The notes beneath the pieces are model-generated. The model was given only the letters and a program-made list of their open reading frames with translations. It was not told the DNA's origin and did no database searches. A DNA stretch of 59,225 nucleotides, taken from NCBI RefSeq assembly GCF_000255455.1, contig NZ_JH621264.1, positions 11,289-70,513 on the forward strand, in the 5' to 3' direction. Below, piece by piece: positions 38,135-48,161 of the stretch. Position numbers and translations under genes: made by a program. The DNA is from Aquimarina agarilytica ZC1. GTDB lineage: Bacteria > Bacteroidota > Bacteroidia > Flavobacteriales > Flavobacteriaceae. The first letter of the stretch is position 1. Each line of letters opens with the position of its first letter.

Positions 38135-39640
38135 ATGTTAGCACAGCCTCAAACTATTCTTAAAGAAGCAACTACAATTGATTCTTTTTTTGGTACTGCC
38201 TCTAAAGAGGTTTATAATAAGTACATCGAAAAAACTACCCGCTGTATAGACTCATTTCTAGAAAACAACAACTTTTATAGTGGTGAGACACCATCCAATC
38301 TTCGATCAAAAGGAAGAATGATTAAAGCTGAAGCAGAAATAGCCTTAAGTTTAGATGAAGCTCTTAGTGAAATAAAGGAATTGTACTTAGATCATGCTAT
38401 TTCTTTTCATAATCCCAATTACGTAGCACATTTAAATTGTCCAGTTCTCATTCCAGCATTAGTTGGAGATATGATTGCTTCAGCAGTGAATACAGCTGTT
38501 GAAACATGGGATCAGAGTACCTCCGCTACCCTAATTGAGCAAGAAATGATTCGGTGGATAAATACTATTATAGGTTATGATAGCCATGCTGATGGGGTTT
38601 TCACAAGTGGAGGAACACAATCTAATTTCATGGCTTTGCTAATGGCTAGAGATCATTATGCATATAAAAATTTTGGAGTAAATATTAAGCAAAACGGATG
38701 GTCAGAAGTAGTAAGTAAATTCAGAATATTTTGTTCAGAGAAAGCTCATTTTAGCATGAAGAAAAATGCCGCTTTATTAGGTATGGGATATGATGCTGTT
38801 ATTCCTATAAAAACTGATGAAAGAATGAAAATGGACACTTCTTCTTTAGTTTTCGAAATAGAGAGAGAAAAGCAAAAAGGGAATATTCCAATAGCCATAG
38901 TTGCTACGGTAGGAACTACTGATTTTGGAAGTTTTGACCCTATTCAAGTCATAGGAAAAATAGCTAAGGAAGAAGGTGTTTGGTTTCATATCGATGGTGC
39001 TTATGGAGGCTGTTATAAATTAACTGAGACTCACAAAGAAGTTTTAGAAGGTATGGAACTTGCTGATTCTATAACTGTAGACTTTCATAAAACTTTCTTT
39101 CAACCTGTATGTTCTAGTGCATTTTTAGCTAAAAATAAACAGCATTTTCAATATGTTTCGTACTACGCAGATTATTTAAATCCTTTAGAAAATAGAAATG
39201 AAGAATGTCCTGATCTTATTGAAAAATCAATACAAACAACAAGGAGATTTGATGCTTTAAAGTTATGGTTTACTTTAAAAATGACTAGCGAAAGTACTTT
39301 AGCTTCATATTTAGAAAAAGTACACTTTTTAGCCTTGGATTTATACCATAGTTTGAAAGATGATGCTTGTTTTGAATTAATTCACAAACCAGAATTAAGT
39401 ACGCTTGTTTTTCGGTATAAAGTACTTGGCATTCAAGATGATCAATTGCATGATACCGTAAACCTATATATTAAAAACACACTTTTTAAAACAGGTCAAG
39501 CTTCTGTAGCAAGCACTAAATATGAAGGAAAAACTTTCCTAAAATTCACACTCCTTAACCCCTCTTCTACCATTCAAGACCTTTTAAAGATTATTGATAT
39601 GATCAAAGAAAAAGGCAAAGAATACAGAACCTCAAACTAA
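38135..39640 (+). CDS. PLP-dependent decarboxylase of siderophore biosynthesis (probably lysine decarboxylase)
   Basis: The 501-residue protein is a group II PLP decarboxylase. A substrate-side motif near 145-165 is followed by VFTSGGTQSNFMALLMAR. HIDGAYGG near 285-292 binds the cofactor, and the catalytic Lys is K319 in DFHKTFFQP. As the first gene of a hydroxamate (NIS) siderophore operon it corresponds to DesA/AlcB-type decarboxylases. These make cadaverine from lysine, or putrescine or diaminobutane analogues from other amino acids. Cadaverine is likely from the operon content, but the substrate is not proven by sequence. Confidence 0.88.
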   Translation: MLAQPQTILKEATTIDSFFGTASKEVYNKYIEKTTRCIDSFLENNNFYSGETPSNLRSKGRMIKAEAEIALSLDEALSEIKELYLDHAISFHNPNYVAHLNCPVLIPALVGDMIASAVNTAVETWDQSTSATLIEQEMIRWINTIIGYDSHADGVFTSGGTQSNFMALLMARDHYAYKNFGVNIKQNGWSEVVSKFRIFCSEKAHFSMKKNAALLGMGYDAVIPIKTDERMKMDTSSLVFEIEREKQKGNIPIAIVATVGTTDFGSFDPIQVIGKIAKEEGVWFHIDGAYGGCYKLTETHKEVLEGMELADSITVDFHKTFFQPVCSSAFLAKNKQHFQYVSYYADYLNPLENRNEECPDLIEKSIQTTRRFDALKLWFTLKMTSESTLASYLEKVHFLALDLYHSLKDDACFELIHKPELSTLVFRYKVLGIQDDQLHDTVNLYIKNTLFKTGQASVASTKYEGKTFLKFTLLNPSSTIQDLLKIIDMIKEKGKEYRTSN

Positions 39641-39655
39641 AGAAAGACATAAACG

Positions 39656-40987
39656 ATGGAAATAAATAAAAATGAAATACTAGATTTTATTGCCGTAGGC
39701 GTAGGTCCCTTTAATTTAGGCTTGGCTTGCTTAACAGAGCCTATAGAAAATCTAAATGGTATTTTTTTAGATAAAAGCGAACGTTTCAATTGGCATCCAG
39801 GAATGCTAATGGAATACACTACACTACAGATCCCTTTTATGGCAGATTTAGTAACACTAGCTGATCCTACAAATCCTTATAGTTTTCTAAATTACATAAA
39901 ACAACAAGGGAGAATTTATTCTTTTTACATCAAAGAAAACTTTCTTTTACTGCGTAACGAGTACAATCAGTATTGCCAATGGGTAGTTAAAAATCTATCA
40001 AATATTCAATTTCAAACAGAGGTTAAAGAAATTGTATACAATGAAAATGGCGCATATTATGAAGTAATCGTTTCGAATACAAAAACTGCTGAAAAAAGTA
40101 TTTTTAAAACGAAAAAAATTGTTTTAGGAACAGGTACACAGCCTTATATTCCAGAGTGTTGTAAAAATTTGAAGAAAACAGCAGTTCATTCTTCATCTTA
40201 TTTAAAAAATAAGGAACAATTACAGCAAAAAAAGTCCATTACAATTGTAGGAAGTGGTCAAAGTGCCGCTGAAATTTTTTACGACCTCTTACAAGAAATA
40301 GATGTATATGGTTATGAATTAAATTGGATTACACGTTCCTCTCGCTTTTTTCCAATGGAATATGCTAAGCTTACGCTAGAAATGACTTCTCCTGAATATG
40401 TGGACTACTTTTACAATTTACCTGCTAAGAAAAGAGATCAATTAAACAAAAATCAGAAGAATTTATATAAGGGAATCAATGAGGATTTAATAGGTGAAAT
40501 TTTTGACCTTATGTATGCTAAAAGATTAATAAGTGATGTAAAAATTAATCTCCGTACAAATTCAGAATTAAGAAAAGTAGATTACGACCCTGCATTAGAA
40601 AGCTTTTACCTCGAATTGCATCAGACAGAACAAGACAAATACTATCAATATAAAACAGAAGGTTTAGTCTTAGCTACAGGTTATGCTTACCAGCAACCCC
40701 ATTGTATCAGTAGTATTATAGATCGAATTAAATGGGATGATCAAGGTAGGTATGATGTGAACCGTAATTACAGTATTGATGTAGAAGGAAATGAAATTTT
40801 TGTACAAAATGCAGAATTGCATACCCATGGATTTATTACTCCCGATTTAGGAATGGCATGTTATCGTAACTCCTATATCATTAAGGAAATAACAGGAAAG
40901 GATCATTACGCCATAGAAAAGCGTATTGCTTTCCAACAATTTGGGGTTACCGCAGAAGAAGAAATTAAAGTACCACAATCTCTTTAA
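39656..40987 (+). CDS. Amine/lysine N-hydroxylase (IucD/DesB-like flavin monooxygenase)
   Basis: The 443-residue flavoprotein has an FAD-binding N-terminus (AVGVGPFNLGLACL) and the LQIPFMADLVTLADPTNPYSFLNY segment typical of siderophore N-monooxygenases. The NADPH site is TIVGSGQSAAEIFYDLL near 197-213, with LATGYAYQQP near the end. It hydroxylates the terminal amine of the diamine (or lysine), creating the future hydroxamate. It starts 15 bp after the decarboxylase and overlaps the exporter gene by one base, so the genes are co-translated. Confidence 0.95.
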   Translation: MEINKNEILDFIAVGVGPFNLGLACLTEPIENLNGIFLDKSERFNWHPGMLMEYTTLQIPFMADLVTLADPTNPYSFLNYIKQQGRIYSFYIKENFLLLRNEYNQYCQWVVKNLSNIQFQTEVKEIVYNENGAYYEVIVSNTKTAEKSIFKTKKIVLGTGTQPYIPECCKNLKKTAVHSSSYLKNKEQLQQKKSITIVGSGQSAAEIFYDLLQEIDVYGYELNWITRSSRFFPMEYAKLTLEMTSPEYVDYFYNLPAKKRDQLNKNQKNLYKGINEDLIGEIFDLMYAKRLISDVKINLRTNSELRKVDYDPALESFYLELHQTEQDKYYQYKTEGLVLATGYAYQQPHCISSIIDRIKWDDQGRYDVNRNYSIDVEGNEIFVQNAELHTHGFITPDLGMACYRNSYIIKEITGKDHYAIEKRIAFQQFGVTAEEEIKVPQSL

Positions 40988-42180
40988 TGAAAAAACTACT
41001 TATCATAATGACCTTAGTAGCTGTAGTGAGTGATTACTTATTACATCCTTTTTATCCCCAGTTTTTTGAGGCTCGTTTTGGAATCACCGATCCTAAACAC
41101 GTAGGTTATTACTTTGGTGCTATTTGTTTTATGGTTATGATTGCTTTTCCTTTTTGGGCATACGTTTCTAAGAAAGTAGCAGAGCTAAATATTTTAATTT
41201 ATACACAATTCATTGCTGGGCTTTTAGCATTATACTGTTTCTGGACTACTTCTTATGTTAATTTTTGGACGGTATCACTAATCATGATTCTGTTTAAAGG
41301 GAGTTACTTACTAGTCTACCCTTATATTTTAAAAATAATTACTAAAGAAGAACATCCTTCCACAATTGGTCTTTTATCGGTCGTAGTACATTTAGGCGGA
41401 ATTTTAGGAGCTGTAATTGGTGGACTTACAGTAGATCTAATTGATGCCAGTAATATCTTTTTATTTATGGCTTTAGGTGATTTTATTCAAATGGGAATGA
41501 GTTCTTATTTGCTAAAAAGTAAACGTTACAACACTAACATAATAGTAGAAGAAACGAAAACAGATACTGATCAAAAATTAATGCCTAAAGGTTTCATTCT
41601 AAAGGTAGGTTTAATTACGATGATTTTGTATTTCAGTGACTTCTTAATTCGTCCTTTCTTTTCTAGATATTGGGAAAACATCTCAGTATTCGATAGTAAG
41701 TTAATTTCAGGGCTTATCTATGCCATACCTGGTTTTGTAGCATTAATAGCTTTATGGTTAAATAATAGAAACCAATCTAAGGGGCAACGTATAGTTTCAG
41801 TATTGCTTTTAGGAGTAATCGGATTGATATTTCAAGGAATTCCAACAGAAGCGACAGTTATTATCGGCCGTATAATTTATGGATGGGCTATTTTTCAAGG
41901 AGTAGTACAATTTGATGTATTACTCTTTGAAGTAAGTACTCCTGAATCTTATGCTTTAGACTACAGTAAAGTACATTTTTGCCAAAGCTTCGGAGTCCTA
42001 ATAGCTTCTTTTTCTGTAGGAATTTTGGTCGAAAACCAAGGGTTAAAAATTCCTTTTTTAATCGCAATTATAGGGTTTCTATTGACTACACTGGCATATA
42101 TACTTCTCTTTAAAGTTAAAATAACTATTCCTAAAACAAGGAAGTATTTACTCTCCTTAAAAAAACTTCCAAATAATTAG
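40987..42180 (+). CDS. MFS transporter, probable siderophore exporter
   Basis: The 397-residue membrane protein has about 11-12 hydrophobic segments of the major facilitator type, with a G-rich segment near 135-150 (VVVHLGGILGAVIGGL). Its start overlaps the last base of the hydroxylase stop codon (TAATG). The place inside a siderophore biosynthesis operon indicates export of the finished, iron-free molecule. Direction and substrate are inferred from context. Confidence 0.85.
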   Translation: MKKLLIIMTLVAVVSDYLLHPFYPQFFEARFGITDPKHVGYYFGAICFMVMIAFPFWAYVSKKVAELNILIYTQFIAGLLALYCFWTTSYVNFWTVSLIMILFKGSYLLVYPYILKIITKEEHPSTIGLLSVVVHLGGILGAVIGGLTVDLIDASNIFLFMALGDFIQMGMSSYLLKSKRYNTNIIVEETKTDTDQKLMPKGFILKVGLITMILYFSDFLIRPFFSRYWENISVFDSKLISGLIYAIPGFVALIALWLNNRNQSKGQRIVSVLLLGVIGLIFQGIPTEATVIIGRIIYGWAIFQGVVQFDVLLFEVSTPESYALDYSKVHFCQSFGVLIASFSVGILVENQGLKIPFLIAIIGFLLTTLAYILLFKVKITIPKTRKYLLSLKKLPNN

Positions 42181-42194
42181 TGAAAAACGTATAA

Positions 42195-44627
42195 ATGAAA
42201 GAACAAGAGCATATCTTATATAATCAGTCTGTGAAGGGGTTTGGAAACTTAAGTATTCGTGCTTTTAATGTTACGACGGATAGTGAAATGCTTCTCGATT
42301 GGGTTAATCGTGATTATGCTATTTTTTGGGGAATGCAAAATGCTACACTAGCTGAAGTAGAAAAAGAATATACACAACTCTCACAACGAAAGCATTATGA
42401 TATTTTTATAGGCACCTATAAAGATCAACCTGCCTTTGTTTTAGAACGTTATAATCCTAATTACGATCTAATTAATGAATATTATACACCTCAACAAGGA
42501 GATTGTGGAATTCATGTAATCGTTGCGCCACCTTCTAATGATAAAAAACCCAATTTTACGTGGCATTTATTCTCATTTATAATGGATTTTGTTTTTCAAA
42601 ATCCATTAATCTCTCGGATTTTAGTAGAACCCGATATTCGAAATAAAAAAATGTTTGCGTTGTGTCAGCGTATCGGTTTTCAACTGGATAAAGTCGTAGA
42701 ACTTCCTCATAAAACAGCACAATTAGCTTTTTTAGAAAAAACACAGTATCAAAAACTAAAAAAAATATCTAAAATAAATAAACGAAGCACTATGAATACA
42801 TTAGACAATTCGGTTTCACCACAGCAATCTATTGCTCACTTACAACCTAAAGTTTGGGAAACCGTAAATAGAGCTTTAATTAAAAAGTCAATCTGTGAAT
42901 TTAGTCACGAATTGCTTATTACACCGACTATAACTGAAGTATTAGCTAATGGCTGGAAAAGTTATAGTTTACACGCTGACCATGCTGATACAGTTTATAC
43001 ATTTAAAGCAAAACCTTTAGCGCTACAGCACCTTTTAATCGAAACAAATTCTTTACAAAAAAAGGTATCAGGAATAGCTGTACAATTAGATGCTATTGTT
43101 TTTATTAAAGAATTCAGAAAACAATTGGGTATCGATGTTAAAAAAATGCCTGTTTACTTAGAAGAAATTATTAGTACACTTTACGGTAGCGCATTTAAGG
43201 TTATTAAAGGAAATCCAGAGGTTTCAGAATTAGCTCATGCCGATTTTCAAACTATAGAACAATCCATGACCGAAGGGCACCCGGGTTTTATAGCTAACAA
43301 TGGACGTATTGGTTTTGATAGTAGTGATTATCGATCATATGCTCCTGAAGCGGGAAACACATTTCATATTTTATGGTTAGCAGGTCATAAGAGTCAAGCA
43401 GTGTATGCCTCTTTAGAAAATTTACCATACGATACACTTATAAAACAAGAATTAGACTCAGATACGATTAATACTTTTAATACAGTATTGAAAAATAAAG
43501 GCTTAAATCCTGAAGATTATTTATTTATTCCGATGCATCCGTGGCAATGGTTTAATAAGCTCGCTAATATTTTTTCTCCAGAAATTGCCACTCAAAATTT
43601 AGTTTGCTTAGGCTATGGCCCAGATCAGTATATGGCACAGCAATCTATACGTACGTTATTCAACACTTCCTACCCTACCAAATTCTACACAAAAACAGCC
43701 TTGTCTATTTTAAATATGGGCTTTATGAGAGGCTTACCACTTTACTATTTAGGTACTGCTCCTAAAATGGCTGTTTGGTTAGAAGAACTATTGTACCCCG
43801 ATCCTTTTATACAAGAAACAGGATTTAGAATGTTGAGTGAAATTGCTTCTGTAAGCTATGTCAACCCTTATTTTGAAGAATTTGGAGTACACAATGATTA
43901 TAACAAAATGTTAGCTTCGTTGTGGAGAGAAAGTCCTATTTCTGCTATTAATGAAAATGAAAAGCCTGTCACTATGGCTTCGTTTTTACATATTGATGAT
44001 AAAGGAGATGCCTTGTTGCCTGAATTTATAGCTATTTCTGGATTATCAATAGAGGATTGGTTGCGCAACTATTTTAAAGCTTATTTAAGCCCTTTACTGC
44101 ATTGTTTTTACCATTTTGATTTAGTGTTTATGCCACACGGCGAAAATATTATTATGGTAATGGAAAATAATATTCCCGTTAAAATTTTACTTAAAGATAT
44201 TACTGAAGAAGCCTGTATTTTAAGTCCCGAAGTAAGCTTACCACCACATCTAAAACGGATGTATGCTGAAGTTCCTGAAGATGTAAAATTACTTTCAATT
44301 TTTACAGATATTTTTGATGGTTTCTTTCGTTTTATGTCGGCTATTTTAGAAGAACATCTTAATTTTTCAGAAGATAAATTTTGGGAATTAGTAGCTTCAA
44401 CTATACACGAATACCAAAATCGTTATCCTGAACACAAAGCTAAGTTTGCTCAGTACGATTTATTTGCTCCAGACTTTCATCTTTCATGTCTTAATAGACT
44501 TCAGCTTAACGATAATAAACAAATGATAGATTTAGATGATCCTGTGGCCTTACTACAATTTGCCGGAATATTAAGAAACCCTATTGCTTCTTTCAGAAAA
44601 GAAGGAGCAGTAAAACAACCTATTTAA
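42195..44627 (+). CDS. GNAT acyltransferase-NIS synthetase fusion, copy 1
   Basis: The 810-residue protein joins two siderophore enzymes. Residues about 1-190 are an IucB/AlcB-type acyltransferase (FWGMQNATLAEVEKEY, RILVEPDIRNKKM, ELPHKTAQLAF). Residues about 216-790 are an IucA/IucC NIS synthetase with EGHP (360-363) in the DesD-like form GHPGFIANNGR, HPWQW (448-452) and MPHGENIIMVMEN. The first part would acylate (for example succinylate) the hydroxylamine, and the second uses ATP to join units by amide bonds. An in-frame ATG at 42792, after the acyltransferase domain, could allow a separate synthetase. A similar fusion follows 11 bp downstream. Confidence 0.93.
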   Translation: MKEQEHILYNQSVKGFGNLSIRAFNVTTDSEMLLDWVNRDYAIFWGMQNATLAEVEKEYTQLSQRKHYDIFIGTYKDQPAFVLERYNPNYDLINEYYTPQQGDCGIHVIVAPPSNDKKPNFTWHLFSFIMDFVFQNPLISRILVEPDIRNKKMFALCQRIGFQLDKVVELPHKTAQLAFLEKTQYQKLKKISKINKRSTMNTLDNSVSPQQSIAHLQPKVWETVNRALIKKSICEFSHELLITPTITEVLANGWKSYSLHADHADTVYTFKAKPLALQHLLIETNSLQKKVSGIAVQLDAIVFIKEFRKQLGIDVKKMPVYLEEIISTLYGSAFKVIKGNPEVSELAHADFQTIEQSMTEGHPGFIANNGRIGFDSSDYRSYAPEAGNTFHILWLAGHKSQAVYASLENLPYDTLIKQELDSDTINTFNTVLKNKGLNPEDYLFIPMHPWQWFNKLANIFSPEIATQNLVCLGYGPDQYMAQQSIRTLFNTSYPTKFYTKTALSILNMGFMRGLPLYYLGTAPKMAVWLEELLYPDPFIQETGFRMLSEIASVSYVNPYFEEFGVHNDYNKMLASLWRESPISAINENEKPVTMASFLHIDDKGDALLPEFIAISGLSIEDWLRNYFKAYLSPLLHCFYHFDLVFMPHGENIIMVMENNIPVKILLKDITEEACILSPEVSLPPHLKRMYAEVPEDVKLLSIFTDIFDGFFRFMSAILEEHLNFSEDKFWELVASTIHEYQNRYPEHKAKFAQYDLFAPDFHLSCLNRLQLNDNKQMIDLDDPVALLQFAGILRNPIASFRKEGAVKQPI

Positions 44628-44638
44628 AATATCTCGTA

Positions 44639-47017
44639 ATGGTTTATTCGAAAATTATTGATGGTTTTGGAGAAATTCAGTTACGAGAACTGGATCTGAA
44701 AAAGGATGCTTTATTACTTCATAGTTGGGTAACATTGCCTTATGCTCAATATTGGGGAATGCAAAAAAGTACTATTGAAGAAGTATGCAAAGAATACGAA
44801 GCATTAAGACAATCAAACGATCATAAAGCATTTATAGGCATGTATAAAAATCGCCCTATTTTCTTAATGGAAAAATATAAAGCTTCCGAAGATGAAATAG
44901 CTAAGTACTATGATTGTAGAGAAGGAGATTATGGTATGCATGTTTTAGTGGCCCCACTTAAACGGAAAATACCCCATTTTACGTGGTATATTTTCACAAC
45001 CATTTTAGAGTACTTTTTTAGTGATATTGCTATTAAAAGAATAGTAGTTGAGCCTGATGTAAATAATGATAAAATTCATGTGCTTAATAAAAAAGCAGGG
45101 TTTAAGTATCATTCAGAAATTCAATTACCTCATAAAAAAGCAGCATTAGCATTTTGTGATCGCAATAGTTATAGGAATGCGCTTATTCAAGTTTCAAATA
45201 ATGAAGAAGCGGAGATGCCCAAAGTAAATCATCTGAAAGCTAAAATTTGGAACAAAGTGAATAAAAGCTTGGTGAAAAAGGCAATTAGCGAATTTTCACA
45301 TGAGCTACTCTTACAACCAAAGTTAATTAGCTCTACTACTAAAAAAAACACCTACAAATTAGATGTTGAGAATACCGATATTACCTATTTTTTTGAAGCT
45401 GAAAGACTATATTTAGATCATTGGGAGGTAGATGAAAAAACATTGCGAAAAGAAAAAAACGAAATTTCTATTCCTGTTAATGCTATAGAATTCATTCTTG
45501 AATTTAAAGAGGTTTTAGGTATTCCCACAACTATGTTACCAACTTATTTAGAAGAAATTTCAAGTACACTTTCTAGTGCATGTTATAAATATAAACACCA
45601 AAAATATACATCTGAAGAATTAGTAAATCAAGACTTCCAAGAAATTGAACATGCCTTAACAGAAGGACATCCGTGCTTTGTAGCAAATAACGGCCGTATT
45701 GGTTTTAATATAGATGAATACGGTAAATATGCCCCAGAAGCCGATCAATCATTTCAGATTATTTGGCTGGCAGGCAAAAAAGACCGAACTACTTTTAGTG
45801 CGATAGAAGGTTATACATACAATACATTAATGCATAATGAGCTTGGTGCTAAAATAATTGCCAAATTTAATAATAGACTTGAATCATTAGATTTAGATAT
45901 TGAATCCTATATTTTTATTCCTGTACATCCTTGGCAATGGAATAATAAACTAATTCACATTTTTGCAACTGATATTGCTAATTCTGATTTAGTTTATCTA
46001 GGAAAAAGTAATGATTTATTTTCTGCACAACAGTCTATAAGAACGTTATATAATATTTCAAATCCTAAAAAACTATATACTAAAACGGCGCTTTCTATAT
46101 TAAATATGGGCTTTATGAGGGGGTTGTCTCCTTATTATATGCAAAGTACACCTCCCATTACTAAATGGATTACGAGCCTATTTGAAAATGATGCATATTT
46201 ATTAGAAAAGAAATTTACCATGCTAGGAGAAGTCGCCACAGTGGGTTATCGAAACTTAACTTTTGAGGCTTTAGGAAAATCAAGTGCACATAATAAAATG
46301 CTTTCGGCATTGTGGAGAGAAAGTCCTCATAGTAAAATTGAATCCAATCAGCAATTAATGGCAATGGCGTCTTTCCTTCATGTAGATACTAAAGGCAGTG
46401 CTTTGATCTCACATTTAATTAATAAGTCCCAGTTAACTATTAGTGCTTGGATTAGTAAATATTTGGATTGTTATCTAGCTCCATTAGTACACTGCTTTTA
46501 TAAGTACGAACTTGTATTTATGCCTCATGGCGAAAACCTAATTATGGTCATGGAAAATCATATTCCTGTCAAAGTTTTAATGAAAGATATTACAGAAGAA
46601 GTTATTGTATTTAATGAAGATATGGTGCTTCCAAAACATGTAGATCGTTTATTCACAAAAACTTCAGATAAAATGAAAGTGCTTTCTATTTTTACCGATG
46701 TATTTGATTCCTTCTTTAGGTTTTTATCAGCAATACTTCACAAACATACTTCGTGTACAGAAGATGAATTTTGGAATCAAGTAGCTATTTGTGTTAAAAA
46801 CTATCAAGAAGCACATCCCGAATTTCAATCTAAATATGAACAATACGATTTGTTTGCATCAGAATTCGATCGCTGTTGCTTAAATAGATTGCAACTCAAA
46901 AACACCAAACAAATGCTGGATTTAGCAGATCCTATAGAAAGTCTAGAACTTCACGGAACCTTAAAAAATCCTTTAACAAAATTTCGTATACCAAAACCTC
47001 AACTACAACATAACTAG
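44639..47017 (+). CDS. GNAT acyltransferase-NIS synthetase fusion, copy 2
   Basis: The 792-residue paralogue of the preceding gene has the same order. An acyltransferase occupies about 1-185 (YWGMQKSTIEEVCKEY, RIVVEPDVNNDKI, QLPHKKAALAF). An NIS synthetase occupies about 200-780 (EGHP at 342-345 in GHPCFVANNGR, HPWQW, MPHGENLIMVMEN). Both domains keep their motifs, so the copy looks active rather than decayed. Divergence throughout indicates an old duplication. Two synthetases could handle successive condensations or two acyl donors. Confidence 0.93.
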   Translation: MVYSKIIDGFGEIQLRELDLKKDALLLHSWVTLPYAQYWGMQKSTIEEVCKEYEALRQSNDHKAFIGMYKNRPIFLMEKYKASEDEIAKYYDCREGDYGMHVLVAPLKRKIPHFTWYIFTTILEYFFSDIAIKRIVVEPDVNNDKIHVLNKKAGFKYHSEIQLPHKKAALAFCDRNSYRNALIQVSNNEEAEMPKVNHLKAKIWNKVNKSLVKKAISEFSHELLLQPKLISSTTKKNTYKLDVENTDITYFFEAERLYLDHWEVDEKTLRKEKNEISIPVNAIEFILEFKEVLGIPTTMLPTYLEEISSTLSSACYKYKHQKYTSEELVNQDFQEIEHALTEGHPCFVANNGRIGFNIDEYGKYAPEADQSFQIIWLAGKKDRTTFSAIEGYTYNTLMHNELGAKIIAKFNNRLESLDLDIESYIFIPVHPWQWNNKLIHIFATDIANSDLVYLGKSNDLFSAQQSIRTLYNISNPKKLYTKTALSILNMGFMRGLSPYYMQSTPPITKWITSLFENDAYLLEKKFTMLGEVATVGYRNLTFEALGKSSAHNKMLSALWRESPHSKIESNQQLMAMASFLHVDTKGSALISHLINKSQLTISAWISKYLDCYLAPLVHCFYKYELVFMPHGENLIMVMENHIPVKVLMKDITEEVIVFNEDMVLPKHVDRLFTKTSDKMKVLSIFTDVFDSFFRFLSAILHKHTSCTEDEFWNQVAICVKNYQEAHPEFQSKYEQYDLFASEFDRCCLNRLQLKNTKQMLDLADPIESLELHGTLKNPLTKFRIPKPQLQHN

Positions 47018-47042
47018 GTAAAGGGTTTAAAAATTAAATATC

Positions 47043-48161
47043 ATGGAAAACAAACAAAATAGAATTCTTGCTATTGATCTTGCAAGAGGCATTAGTGTAC
47101 TAATGGTAATTATCGTTCATACCCTTTGGATGTATGCCAATGTGCCCACACAATCAAACACTTGGTTGGGAGAAGTCATTCATTTTATAGGAAAGGGAAC
47201 CCCTATGTTTTTAATTGCTATGGGAGTATCATTTACCTTATCAAGAAACCAAAGCATTATACTTTCTATAAAAAGAGCAGGGTATATTTTAGCAATGGGA
47301 TATTTTATGAATTTTCTAAAATTTGTAATCCCCACAGCTATAGGGATGGTACCCGATAACTTTATTGAGGCTTATGGTTGGAAAGCTCCGGCTACGTTTA
47401 GTAATATGATGTATATGCTTCGAACAGGTGATATTTTACAGTTAGCAGGAGTATCGTTACTGTTTATGGGAGTAATTAATCGATTTTCTAAAAATAAATA
47501 TGTGCCTTTAGCTATAGCTCTGGTAATTGTGCTTACCACAAAAATAGTACACGGTTACCGTCCTGGTATTACAGGAATTGACTACATCTTTGATTTATTA
47601 TGGGGAGCAGAATGGACGGTTTATTTCGCCGTTTTTCCATGGTTTTCTTTTATACTTATTGGGATGTTTTTTGGATTATGGTATAAAGAAAAAAACACAA
47701 GTATTAAGTATATGTTTAAGCGAATGGGAATAACAGGTGTACTACTTATGATTGTTGGAGGAAGTTTGTGTGTGTATAATTTTGAATATCATTTTGGAGA
47801 TTATTTTCACTTAGGGCCTGGAGGGACTATTTACTTGGCAGGTTTTAACCTTGTGTTACTTTGGATAGCAAATATTGTGGTGACTAAAATAAGCTACAAT
47901 AAGGTATTCGAATTTTTCTTCTATTGTAGCAAGCGGGTAACTACTATTTACATAATTCAATGGACCTTTATTTGTTGGGGAATGAGCATTTTTGGATATC
48001 AGCAATATGGAGTGATGGGAATTTTAGCACTACTGCCACTTACAATTGGGGTAACGCTTCTTGTTCAGAAATTCATTTTGGATAAGCTATTTTTTCCAAA
48101 AAAGAAAGTTCTATCTGAAGGAGAAAAAGAAGAATTAGTCTTAAAAACACTACGAGGATGA
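47043..48161 (+). CDS. Multi-pass membrane acyltransferase-like protein (DUF1624/HGSNAT type)
   Basis: The 372-residue protein has about 9-10 transmembrane segments. The N-terminal RILAIDLARGISVLMVIIVH and GKGTPMFLIAMGVSF segments match the catalytic-domain family of heparan-alpha-glucosaminide N-acetyltransferases and related membrane acyltransferases. It starts 25 bp after the second fusion gene and overlaps the next by 4 bases, so it belongs to the operon. It may add an acyl group to the siderophore at the membrane; this is an inference. Confidence 0.72.
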   Translation: MENKQNRILAIDLARGISVLMVIIVHTLWMYANVPTQSNTWLGEVIHFIGKGTPMFLIAMGVSFTLSRNQSIILSIKRAGYILAMGYFMNFLKFVIPTAIGMVPDNFIEAYGWKAPATFSNMMYMLRTGDILQLAGVSLLFMGVINRFSKNKYVPLAIALVIVLTTKIVHGYRPGITGIDYIFDLLWGAEWTVYFAVFPWFSFILIGMFFGLWYKEKNTSIKYMFKRMGITGVLLMIVGGSLCVYNFEYHFGDYFHLGPGGTIYLAGFNLVLLWIANIVVTKISYNKVFEFFFYCSKRVTTIYIIQWTFICWGMSIFGYQQYGVMGILALLPLTIGVTLLVQKFILDKLFFPKKKVLSEGEKEELVLKTLRG

